NCBI GenBank assembly: GCA_013298675.1
Contig: JAAFIJ010000129.1
Location: 1-7,425, forward strand
Source of the DNA: Rhodobacterales bacterium
Lineage (GTDB): Bacteria; Pseudomonadota; Alphaproteobacteria; Rhodobacterales; Rhodobacteraceae
DNA: 7,425 nt
Direction: 5' to 3'
Positions 1 through 6,063 of this stretch are shown piece after piece. Each line of letters starts with the position of its first letter. Position 1 is the first letter of the stretch. Made by a program: the position numbers and the translations under genes. The notes under the pieces are model-generated. The model searched no databases, was not told the DNA's origin, and worked only from the letters and a program-made list of their open reading frames with translations.

Positions 1-2168
1 ACAAAATAACGCAACAAGGGCACGTCACCCAGTACGGGGTGATTCTGCATCGCCACATGCGCATCACCCCAGCGCCAACTGTCAATGTCGGGTCCGAATC
101 GCCCTGTCAAATCGACGATCGCATCGTTCAACGCCATCTTGGCAATTTCGGCACAGGTTTCTATTGCCGCAGACTGAATGATGTCGCACCAGACCGACGC
201 ACCATCAATGTTGCGGTAGACCCGCTCAATGAATACCGGTTCCACATGGGTGAACTGATCGGCCAAGGGCCCCAACTCATCCCGCGCAAGCCGCTCTTGC
301 AGCGCGCGCATCCACGCCTCTGCGATCAAAGGCTCTGGCAGGTGTTCGTTCATCTCACCGTTCCACGCTGACAGCAGCTCTAGTGCGCGCTGCTGGATGC
401 GCTCGGGCGTACCTGCGGGGGCGGCTTCGCCGGTGAACCACAGATCCGCGCCAATCAACGGCAGCAAGGTTCGTGCGGTTGGACTGACAGTATCCAGCTG
501 CGCCTCGATAAAGCTTTCGCGGGTATGAACGCCGCGCGCCTTCATCAAGCTTAGCCAACGTTGGATGCGCTGTGTATCGCCCCAAGTGAAACTCAGATGG
601 TTGGGGAAGGGTAGATCGACGGACTTGTTATTGGTGTTGCCAAGGATACCAGAGGTCGGGTTCACAAAGCTGGGGTTCTGATCATAGGGGAACATGCCCT
701 GCCAACGGTTTGCAGCAATCGTGCCAAGTGCCGGCATACGCCCTTGGGTTTGATTACCAACGTCACGCCGTGGCATCGCCCCGATCACTTGCATCGCGAT
801 GCCCGACCCGTCAGCCAACATCAGGTTTTGCGACGGTGCAACAAAGCTGGCAGCCGCCCCACGTGCCTGATCGACACTTTGCGATTGCATCAATTGGATC
901 GCCGCCGACATGGACGTGTCCCGCCCTGACAGCGCCGTCCAGGATAACGCGGCCACGTGACCTTTGGGTGTCACAGACGCAAGATCATAGTGCGTGCCGG
1001 GTAGGATCGGTCCACTTTCCGACCAGCGCTGAGTGATCGTGATCGGGGTTTCATCCTTGATGCGGATGATCGTCTGGCTGGTCTTGAACGGCCGTGGGCC
1101 GGTTTCAGTCATGTATTCTTCGGGATTTGCGGGGTTGAGTTCCTCCATGATGACGTCTTGATCATCGAGGTAGCTAGAGGTGAGCGCCCACCCCAACTTG
1201 TCACTGCGCCCAATCAACACCAACGGCATTCCCGGAATGGTCGCGCCAATCACACCACCTGAGGCAAGTTCAAGATGCGCGAGGTACCAGATTGACGGGG
1301 CAGTAAAGCCCAGATGCGGATCGTTTGACAGCAAGGCGCCGCCTGCTGCGGACTTTTCAGGCATAGCGGCCCAAGCGTTTGATGCCCCCGCAAAGGCCTG
1401 ACGATGGAACGGCGAAAGGGGGGTGTCGATATAGGCGCTTGCGGCCTGAACAGGTTGCGGAAAAGGTCCGGGCATCAGACTTGCATAGTCCGGCAAGGCG
1501 GCAATGCCTTGCGACGGGTCGTCGGGCAAAATATCCCTTAGCCGTTCGGGCGACAGGAACATCGACAGCTGCGCGCGCTGAACCTCGGACTCCAGATGCG
1601 ATGACAATTGCAGCGCCATCAGTTTCATGATCGCAAGGGAGTCGGCAGGAGACCAAGCGGCGATCTCATTGGAAAAGAAGAAAAATTCAGGTGCGCCCCG
1701 ACCCCGCGCACCCTGGCTAACCTCTGTTATCCAAGCGTTCACGCCAGCGGAATATGCGTTCAAAGCCTCAAGCGTCTTAGGATCCTGCGCCTCGACCGAT
1801 GACTGCGCCAGGCTGTAAAGATCCAGTCTGCGCAGCAACTCATCTATCTTGACCGTCTTCATGCCGAAAATTTCCGACAGGCGCCCTTGGACAGTCCGGC
1901 GCAACATGGTCATTTGCCAAAGCCGATCCTGTGCATGGGCAAAGCCCAACGCGAAAAACGTGTCCGCATCGGTTTTGCCATAGATATGCGGTACATCAGA
2001 GTTATCGCGGATAATCTCAACCGGGGCAGTGACGCCGGCCAAGGTAAAGTCCTCGTCGTAATCAGGCAGGGACCGCGACAAGACATAATACGCCAGAAGT
2101 CCGGCCAGAACGCCAAACACAATCACGCTGGTCAGGCCACGGATCAGCCAGCGAAAAGCAATGAGCAT
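1..2168 (-). CDS. Penicillin acylase family (Ntn-hydrolase) protein, 3' end cut by window edge
   Basis: Reading leftwards from an ATG at 2168, 722 codons stay open to the window edge; the family is usually about 780-830 residues, so roughly the last tenth is missing. Residues 8-30 form a hydrophobic segment that can be a signal peptide or membrane anchor, placing the enzyme in the periplasm. Family signatures follow in order: VPHIYG (59-64), GFAHAQDRLWQM (75-86), then the processing site GASNAWA with the predicted nucleophile Ser263, then LLSNDPHLGF. In this family the precursor cuts itself before the Ser, which becomes the N-terminal catalytic residue of the beta chain. SQNLMLAD supplies Asn448, the expected oxyanion-hole residue. 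The reaction is hydrolysis of an amide (acyl group from an amine); the natural substrate cannot be read from sequence, and beta-lactams or acyl-homoserine lactones are only possibilities. I read most of the frame by hand and saw no break. It is divergent from the dehydrogenase gene. Confidence 0.93.
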   Translation of the reverse strand, partial: MLIAFRWLIRGLTSVIVFGVLAGLLAYYVLSRSLPDYDEDFTLAGVTAPVEIIRDNSDVPHIYGKTDADTFFALGFAHAQDRLWQMTMLRRTVQGRLSEIFGMKTVKIDELLRRLDLYSLAQSSVEAQDPKTLEALNAYSAGVNAWITEVSQGARGRGAPEFFFFSNEIAAWSPADSLAIMKLMALQLSSHLESEVQRAQLSMFLSPERLRDILPDDPSQGIAALPDYASLMPGPFPQPVQAASAYIDTPLSPFHRQAFAGASNAWAAMPEKSAAGGALLSNDPHLGFTAPSIWYLAHLELASGGVIGATIPGMPLVLIGRSDKLGWALTSSYLDDQDVIMEELNPANPEEYMTETGPRPFKTSQTIIRIKDETPITITQRWSESGPILPGTHYDLASVTPKGHVAALSWTALSGRDTSMSAAIQLMQSQSVDQARGAAASFVAPSQNLMLADGSGIAMQVIGAMPRRDVGNQTQGRMPALGTIAANRWQGMFPYDQNPSFVNPTSGILGNTNNKSVDLPFPNHLSFTWGDTQRIQRWLSLMKARGVHTRESFIEAQLDTVSPTARTLLPLIGADLWFTGEAAPAGTPERIQQRALELLSAWNGEMNEHLPEPLIAEAWMRALQERLARDELGPLADQFTHVEPVFIERVYRNIDGASVWCDIIQSAAIETCAEIAKMALNDAIVDLTGRFGPDIDSWRWGDAHVAMQNHPVLGDVPLLRYF

Positions 2169-2177
2169 GGGTTTGGG

Positions 2178-2182
2178 TCCTT
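2178..2182 (-). promoter_or_regulatory. Ribosome binding site of the penicillin acylase gene
   Basis: On the minus strand AAGGA lies 9 bases before the ATG at 2168 (AAGGA CCCAAACCC ATG). It fixes the start chosen for the acylase, which also puts a hydrophobic export segment right at the N-terminus. Confidence 0.7.
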
Positions 2183-2234
2183 GACGACTTCTTATGCTTG
2201 CCTTCCTAGTCCATCCGTTGATTTTCGGCAATGC

Positions 2235-2238
2235 GAGG
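2235..2238 (+). promoter_or_regulatory. Ribosome binding site deciding the dehydrogenase start
   Basis: GAGG is followed after 9 bases by the ATG at 2248. It directly abuts the in-frame ATG at 2239, which is therefore too close to be used, and it lies downstream of another in-frame ATG at 2194. This supports 2248 as the true start. Confidence 0.7.
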
Positions 2239-2247
2239 ATGGATCAG

Positions 2248-3111
2248 ATGGCAAAGTTGGCGTTTCTTGGCCTTGGCACGATGGGCTTTCCAATGGCAGG
2301 GCATCTTGCGGCCAAAGGTCATGAGGTGACGGTCTATAATCGGTCCGAGGCGCGTCTAAACGCCTGGGGTGCGAGCCATAAGGGAAGCTTAGCGCCGACC
2401 CCTGCGCAAGCCGTGGTCGATGCGGATTTTGTCTTTGCCTGTGTTGGCAATGATGATGATCTGCGGTCGGTTTGTCTGGGCGATACAGGTGCGTTCGCGG
2501 GCATGAAACCGGGTGCCACCTTTGTTGACCATACCACCGTGTCGCTTGCTGTGACCAAAGAGCTGTCCGACATCGCCGCATCCAAGGGGCTGGCTTTCGT
2601 TGATGCGCCCGTGTCGGGCGGTCAAGCAGGGGCAGAAAATGGCCAACTGTCGATCATGTGCGGCGGATCTGAAACCGACTATGCGCAAGCAGAGCCGGTG
2701 ATGGCCGCTTATGCGCGGATTTGTCGGCGGCTCGGCCCAGTGGGGTCAGGTCAGCTTGCCAAGATGATGAACCAGATTTGCATCGCGGGGCTGATGCAGG
2801 GTTTGTCAGAGGCGCTTGCATTTGGCCAAAAGGCCGGGCTTGACGGAGAGGCGGTTGTTGAAGTGATCAGCCAAGGCGCGGCGGGCAGTTGGCAAATGGT
2901 CAACCGCCACAAAACAATGCTGGCCGACAAATTTGACTACGGGTTTGCCGTTGACTGGATGCGCAAAGATTTGGGTATTTGTTTGCAAACGGCCGAAGAA
3001 ATCGGCGCGCGCCTGCCGATCACAGCATTGATCGACCAGTTTTATAAGGACGTGCAGTTGATGGGCGGGGGCCGCAACGACACGTCCAGCCTGATCCGCC
3101 GCTTGCGTTAG
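2248..3111 (+). CDS. NAD(P)-dependent beta-hydroxyacid dehydrogenase (3-hydroxyisobutyrate dehydrogenase family)
   Basis: A 287-residue protein, the normal family length (about 285-300). The N-terminal Rossmann fold opens with FLGLGTMGFPMAGHL (6-20, GxGxxG dinucleotide loop). The second strand ends in VYNRS with Arg32 where NAD-specific enzymes usually carry an acidic residue, which suggests preference for NADP(H). The substrate-binding signature DAPVSGG is at 119-125 and the catalytic lysine is Lys172 in GQLAKMMNQ, with Asn175/Gln176 following as in the family. The C-terminal half is the all-helical domain that completes the active site. The enzyme should oxidise a 3-hydroxyacid to the semialdehyde or run in reverse. 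3-hydroxyisobutyrate (valine breakdown), tartronate semialdehyde and glyoxylate/succinic semialdehyde are all possible, and the NRS motif leans to the reductase side. I do not assign mmsB or garR. ATG 2248 is preferred over 2194 and 2239 because of the GAGG spacing and because the fold starts immediately after it. Confidence 0.92.
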   Translation: MAKLAFLGLGTMGFPMAGHLAAKGHEVTVYNRSEARLNAWGASHKGSLAPTPAQAVVDADFVFACVGNDDDLRSVCLGDTGAFAGMKPGATFVDHTTVSLAVTKELSDIAASKGLAFVDAPVSGGQAGAENGQLSIMCGGSETDYAQAEPVMAAYARICRRLGPVGSGQLAKMMNQICIAGLMQGLSEALAFGQKAGLDGEAVVEVISQGAAGSWQMVNRHKTMLADKFDYGFAVDWMRKDLGICLQTAEEIGARLPITALIDQFYKDVQLMGGGRNDTSSLIRRLR

Positions 3112-4211
3112 TCTAGGTTGCTCGCGCGGTAAGATGCGCGGGCAAGCCAGTCTGGGTTGATCTCAATCCCCCAGCCCGGCGCGTCTGGGACCGTCACATG
3201 CCCATTTTCCACGCCGTAAGGGTTGCCCAAAAACAACCCTTCTTGCCATGGGTAATATTCGAGCCCTTCGATCGACAGTTCCAAATACTTGCCGGCGTTC
3301 GGGATGGCTTTCAGCAAATGCATGGTGCACATCGTCACCATCGACAGATTTGCGGCATGTGGCGTGATGGGCAATCCCGCCACTTGCGCCATGCGGCAAA
3401 CCTCTAGGGTGCGGTGGATGCCCCCCATGTACATCACGTCGGGCTGCATGATGTCGACGGACTGCTTTTCGATCATCCTCGCCCAGGTCGGATATTCGCA
3501 ATCCTGCTCTCCGCCAGCCACATCAAGCGTCAGGTTGGCGCGCACTTCTGCAGTTTGCTCATATTCCCAATAGGGGCAGGGCTCTTCAAAGTGACCGATG
3601 CCATTATCTTGCAACAAGTGGCCAACCTCGATCGCGCGTTTGGGCGAAAAACCAGAGTTGCCGTCAACCAGTTTGTCGATCCCGTCACCCAACGCTTTTG
3701 AGACGACAGGCACAACCTCTTCGGTGCGACCGGCCCATTCGTCTTTGTCACGCCCACACTCTGCACCCACGCGCCACTTAAAGGCGTTGAAGCCAAAGGT
3801 GTCACGCAGTTTCACGAAACGTAACGCCTCATCCTGGGGCGAAATATCGCGCCGCATCGAACTTGCATAAGCACGCAATTTGCCCGGCGTTCCGCCCAAC
3901 AGACTGACGACGGGCTTTTCCTCTAACCGGCCCCGCAAATCCCACAGAGCCGTATCAAGCCCTGTCATCGCGCGGCGCAGATAAGAGCCGGGGTATTTGT
4001 GCTCTCTCTCGGCAATAAGCACCAAAGTGTCTGCGAAATCCAACGCATCGCGCCCCAGCGCATGCGGGGCGATTTGCCGGTGAAATACCTCTGTTGTGAT
4101 ATCAGCGTTATAGGTAGAAACCTGACCCCACCCGAAATCGCCTGTGTCTGCAGTCGCACGGACAAAAGCAACGAATTCGGTCGCAAAAGTTTCAAGCTTT
4201 ACGATTTTCAA
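3108..4211 (-). CDS. Enolase superfamily, mandelate racemase/muconate lactonizing subgroup enzyme, substrate unknown
   Basis: A 367-residue protein with the two-domain layout of the family: capping domain (about 1-115) and a barrel (about 120-325). The three Mg ligands are Asp183 (LVDGN), Glu209 (FEEP) and Glu235 (GGEQ), spaced 26 and 26 exactly as in mandelate racemase. The His-Asp dyad is Asp258 (QPDVM) and His285 (TPHAAN), 27 apart as in mandelate racemase. Glu311 (YLELS) is a candidate for the final conserved acid. At the KxK position of the second strand the sequence is Lys145-Trp-Arg147, so the second lysine is replaced by arginine and His285 is the likely main base. Asn185 rather than His follows the first metal ligand, which argues against galactonate or mannonate dehydratase. 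The reaction is probably dehydration or epimerisation of a sugar acid. The start is TTG: an in-frame TAA lies two codons upstream, AGGGG is 8 bases away, and the first ATG (residue 82) would destroy the cap domain. It may share a transcript with the upstream lipoprotein gene (47-base gap). Confidence 0.93.
   Translation of the reverse strand: MKIVKLETFATEFVAFVRATADTGDFGWGQVSTYNADITTEVFHRQIAPHALGRDALDFADTLVLIAEREHKYPGSYLRRAMTGLDTALWDLRGRLEEKPVVSLLGGTPGKLRAYASSMRRDISPQDEALRFVKLRDTFGFNAFKWRVGAECGRDKDEWAGRTEEVVPVVSKALGDGIDKLVDGNSGFSPKRAIEVGHLLQDNGIGHFEEPCPYWEYEQTAEVRANLTLDVAGGEQDCEYPTWARMIEKQSVDIMQPDVMYMGGIHRTLEVCRMAQVAGLPITPHAANLSMVTMCTMHLLKAIPNAGKYLELSIEGLEYYPWQEGLFLGNPYGVENGHVTVPDAPGWGIEINPDWLARASYRASNLD
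3118..3145 (+). terminator. Strong stem-loop just after the dehydrogenase stop, inside the 3' end of the converging gene
   Basis: Positions 3118-3127 (TTGCTCGCGC) pair with 3136-3145 (GCGCGGGCAA) over ten positions, nine Watson-Crick and one T-G wobble, around an 8-base loop. It begins 7 bases after the dehydrogenase stop, where a transcript end is expected, but no T-run follows. It also encodes part of the C-terminal tail of the enolase-superfamily protein. An intrinsic terminator without U-tract, an RNA 3'-end stabiliser, or chance from GC-rich codons are all possible. Confidence 0.4.
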
Positions 4212-4219
4212 GTCTTAAA

Positions 4220-4224
4220 CCCCT
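4220..4224 (-). promoter_or_regulatory. Ribosome binding site for the TTG start of the enolase-superfamily gene
   Basis: On the minus strand AGGGG stands 8 bases before TTG at 4211 (AGGGG TTTAAGAC TTG). The TAA inside this spacer is in frame and rules out any start further upstream, so this site decides for the non-ATG start. Confidence 0.7.
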
Positions 4225-4258
4225 AGGATTGGAAGCGTTGACGAAACCCAAGTGCCAA

Positions 4259-4828
4259 TTACGGGATGATCCGGCTGTATTTCACACCCGCCAGCGTGGC
4301 ACCGGCAATCAGACCTTGCTGACCAAAGATTAGGGCGATGACCGGATCAAGTTCCGTCGACTCTTTGCCCATGCTTGCCCCTTGCGCAGGGGTCGCATAG
4401 CGGACGTCGGCACCCACGGCCCAACCAGAGGCCGTTCTGAACCCATTCAGCGCCTCTGGCGTGGTAAAGAACAACGCGTGGGCATACTGTTGCGCGCCGA
4501 TTTGCAACCCAATGGTCGCACGCGTTGACGAATAATAATCGACCGTCGCCCCATTGATCCGAAGTGCCCCGCGCCCATAAGCGCCACCGATGCCAAAACC
4601 TGCCTCGGTCACAAGGGGAATAAACAGCACCCCGGCCGAGCGGTTTGCAAGGTCTTGGGTGCCCGGAAAATTGCGGAACAAAAAGTCACGGGTCTTGTCG
4701 ACTCGACCATCGATCTGCTGTGCCGCGCGCGAGTTTACCCCGTTGCCGCGAAAAGACAGATCACAGCCAGCAAGGGCAAAAGTAGCACCCGCGGTGCCTA
4801 GAAAACTACGTCGTGAAATTAATGTCAT
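4259..4828 (-). CDS. SYLF/YSC84-domain protein, predicted Tat-exported lipoprotein
   Basis: A 189-residue protein. The N-terminus carries a twin-arginine signal, SRRSFLG (5-11), then a hydrophobic stretch ending in a perfect lipobox LAGC (19-22). It is thus predicted to be exported folded by Tat, cleaved before Cys22 and lipidated. Asp23 is the residue that in E. coli keeps lipoproteins in the inner membrane; whether that rule holds here is uncertain. The rest matches the bacterial YSC84-related (SYLF, DUF500) lipid-binding domain: GVLFIP (66-71), GFGIGGAYGRGAL (77-89), YYSST (98-102), GLQIGAQ (107-113), ALFF (118-121), GWAVGAD (135-141) and the glycine-rich end QGLIAGATLAGVKYSRI (171-187). 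Eukaryotic members bind phosphoinositides; the bacterial role is not established. I chose ATG 4828 because GAGGGG sits 9 bases upstream; the in-frame ATG at 4858 has no such site and would bury the Tat motif. It follows hemB by 109 bases. Confidence 0.9.
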   Translation of the reverse strand: MTLISRRSFLGTAGATFALAGCDLSFRGNGVNSRAAQQIDGRVDKTRDFLFRNFPGTQDLANRSAGVLFIPLVTEAGFGIGGAYGRGALRINGATVDYYSSTRATIGLQIGAQQYAHALFFTTPEALNGFRTASGWAVGADVRYATPAQGASMGKESTELDPVIALIFGQQGLIAGATLAGVKYSRIIP

Positions 4829-4837
4829 TGCTCGCGG

Positions 4838-4843
4838 CCCCTC
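4838..4843 (-). promoter_or_regulatory. Ribosome binding site deciding the SYLF lipoprotein start
   Basis: GAGGGG on the minus strand, 9 bases before ATG 4828. It favours this start over the ATG ten codons upstream at 4858. Confidence 0.75.
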
Positions 4844-4875
4844 ATAAGAAGCTCTCATTGGCTTCGATTAAGTTG

Positions 4876-4904
4876 AATTTAGCCTATTTATCCTTACGTG
4901 TCAT
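4876..4904 (-). promoter_or_regulatory. Predicted sigma70-type promoter of the SYLF lipoprotein gene
   Basis: On the minus strand ATGACA (complement of 4899-4904, five of six matches to TTGACA) is followed after 17 bases by TAAATT (complement of 4876-4881, four of six matches to TATAAT). The expected transcription start is near 4869, giving an untranslated leader of about 40 bases. The stretch 4862-4895 is visibly more AT-rich than its surroundings, as promoters often are. With the stem-loop after hemB, this suggests that the lipoprotein gene is not simply read through from hemB. Confidence 0.5.
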
Positions 4905-4914
4905 TCGTGCCGTT

Positions 4915-4932
4915 GGGCCTAAGCAGAGGCCC
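4915..4932 (-). terminator. Stem-loop directly after hemB, possible terminator
   Basis: GGGCCT and AGGCCC form a perfect 6-base-pair stem around a 6-base loop, beginning 5 bases past the hemB stop codon (4938-4940). No T-run follows on the minus strand (AACGGCACG), so it is not a classical intrinsic terminator. It may terminate weakly, pause polymerase or protect the hemB mRNA end. Confidence 0.4.
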
Positions 4933-4937
4933 GCGCA

Positions 4938-5942
4938 TTAATCTTTATGTTGCAACAAACGCGCGGCACGCAGGGCGAAATAGGTCAGGATGCCATCGCA
5001 ACCGGCGCGCTTGAACGCCATAAGGCTTTCCATCATCACCTTGTCGCCATCAATCCAACCGTTGCGCGCCGCCCCTTCAATCATCGCGTACTCACCCGAC
5101 ACTTGATAAGCAAAGGTCGGTGCCCCGAACGCTTGTTTGACCCGGTAGCAAATATCAAGATAGGCAAGGCCCGGTTTGACCATGACCATATCAGCGCCCT
5201 CTGCCAGATCACGTTCCACCAAACGCAAAGCCTCGTCTGCGTTTGCCGGGTTCATCTGATAGGTCTTTTTGTCACCCACCAGCGCCCCAGAGGCACCCAC
5301 CGCATCGCGGAACGGCCCGTAAAACCCGCTGGCGTATTTGGCGGAATAGGAAAGGATCGCGACGTCTTTGAAACCGTGTTCTTCCAGCGCTGCACGGATT
5401 GCCCCGATGCGCCCATCCATCATATCAGACGGGCCCAAGATATCAGCCCCCGCTGCCGCTTGCGCCAAGGCCATTTTCACCAGCGCCGCAACTGTTTCGT
5501 CGTTCAAGATGATGCCTTCTTGCACCAAACCATCATGACCCAACGCGTTATATGGATCCAAGGCCACATCGGTCATCACCAACAGCCCCGGCACGGCCGC
5601 CTTTATCGCGCGCACTGCGCGGTTTGACAGGTTGTCAGGGTTCCACGCCTCTGCACAATCTAAGGTGCGTAGGTGATCGAGGGTATAGGGAAACAGGCAA
5701 ACCGCCGGGATACCCAGATCAAACGCCTCTTGCGCCGCCACGACCACCAGATCAATCGACAAACGCTCAACCCCGGGCATAGAGGAAATGGGGTCGCGAC
5801 TGTTGTGGCCGTCTTTCACAAACAGCGGCAAGATAAGGTCAGCTGCACTTAGCACATTCTCTTGCACCAGTGCGCGCATCGCGGCTGTACGCCGCAAACG
5901 CCTGAAGCGGTGGCCGGAAAATGGGGCGGATGCCTGACGCAT
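4938..5942 (-). CDS. hemB: Porphobilinogen synthase (delta-aminolevulinic acid dehydratase)
   Basis: A 334-residue cytoplasmic enzyme that condenses two 5-aminolevulinate molecules to porphobilinogen, the first common step towards haem, sirohaem, cobalamin and bacteriochlorophyll. The two Schiff-base lysines are Lys202 (SYSAK) and Lys256 (MVMVKPG). Other family blocks are LPLFVKDG (39-45 region), GIPAVCLFP (77-85), GPSDMMDGR (170-178) and YQVSGEYAM (279-287). In the active-site metal loop (125-138) the three zinc cysteines of the E. coli type are replaced by Ala127, Asp129 and Asp137, the arrangement of the non-zinc, Mg-type enzymes such as that of Pseudomonas. I start at ATG 5942, giving a normal family length; a TTG eight codons upstream (5966) lacks a ribosome binding site. 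The Shine-Dalgarno match for 5942 is weak (GAAAG, 8 bases away). It is divergent from the four-helix membrane gene. Confidence 0.97.
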   Translation of the reverse strand: MRQASAPFSGHRFRRLRRTAAMRALVQENVLSAADLILPLFVKDGHNSRDPISSMPGVERLSIDLVVVAAQEAFDLGIPAVCLFPYTLDHLRTLDCAEAWNPDNLSNRAVRAIKAAVPGLLVMTDVALDPYNALGHDGLVQEGIILNDETVAALVKMALAQAAAGADILGPSDMMDGRIGAIRAALEEHGFKDVAILSYSAKYASGFYGPFRDAVGASGALVGDKKTYQMNPANADEALRLVERDLAEGADMVMVKPGLAYLDICYRVKQAFGAPTFAYQVSGEYAMIEGAARNGWIDGDKVMMESLMAFKRAGCDGILTYFALRAARLLQHKD

Positions 5943-6063
5943 GGTCTTCGCTTTCGAAAGTGGCAAAAAGGCTTGCGGTTACCCGCTCTGCCTGCCATGG
6001 AAAGAGCCGCGTCTCAAGCGGTCAAACCGCCCGGAAACAACGAAAAAGAGTAGGATAATCGTT
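5943..6063. promoter_or_regulatory. Divergent intergenic region between hemB and the membrane gene/mfd unit
   Basis: These 121 bases hold the 5' ends of both transcripts. Features visible are a perfect 10-base palindrome CTTTCGAAAG at 5951-5960, 8 bases before the hemB ATG; a small perfect hairpin GCGGT-CAA-ACCGC at 6018-6030; and the AGGA site at 6052-6055. Leftwards, TTGACC (complement of 6022-6027) is a good -35 box for hemB, but its -10 partner 17 bases on (TTCCAT) is weak. I found no convincing rightward promoter. Box assignments are inference. Confidence 0.4.
6052..6055 (+). promoter_or_regulatory. Ribosome binding site for the TTG start of the membrane gene
   Basis: AGGA is spaced 8 bases from TTG at 6064. 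The next in-frame ATG (6100) has no comparable site upstream, so this motif decides for the TTG start. Confidence 0.65.

Larger units (their letters stand above)
2169..2247. promoter_or_regulatory. Divergent intergenic region between acylase and dehydrogenase
   Basis: These 79 bases must hold the 5' ends of two oppositely read genes. Rightwards, TTGACG at 2181-2186 is a fair -35 box, but the best -10 match 17-18 bases on (around 2204-2210, CCTAGT) is poor. Leftwards, TTGCCG (complement of 2226-2231) is spaced 17 bases from TAGGAA, also poor. No clear operator palindrome is visible. The rightward -35 candidate overlaps the acylase ribosome binding site, so if both promoters are real the two genes could interfere with each other. 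The boxes are weak and the promoter assignment is inference. Confidence 0.35.

Noticed and set aside
2194..2247. Earlier ATG starts (2194, 2239) for the dehydrogenase
   Set aside because: The GxGxxG fold begins right after 2248, and GAGG is correctly spaced only for 2248.
39..2324. Several plus-strand open frames of 60-145 codons across the left part
   Set aside because: They are antisense shadows of the penicillin acylase frame, whose conserved blocks run through the whole region.
3530..3805. Second minus-strand frame inside the enolase-superfamily gene, considered as a possible frameshift fragment
   Set aside because: The main frame is continuous over the full family length with all metal ligands correctly spaced, so no break needs explaining.
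4829..4858. Earlier ATG (4858) for the SYLF lipoprotein
   Set aside because: There is no ribosome binding site in front of it, while GAGGGG precedes 4828 by 9 bases; the extension would also push the Tat motif inward.
4947..5627. Long open frame of 226 codons on the plus strand
   Set aside because: It lies entirely antisense to hemB, which carries all family motifs; the product resembles nothing and is a by-product of hemB codon bias.
5941..6063. N-terminal extension of the membrane protein to the ATG at 5941
   Set aside because: The added 41 residues are basic and low in family character, overlap the hemB start codon, and the AGGA site supports TTG 6064.
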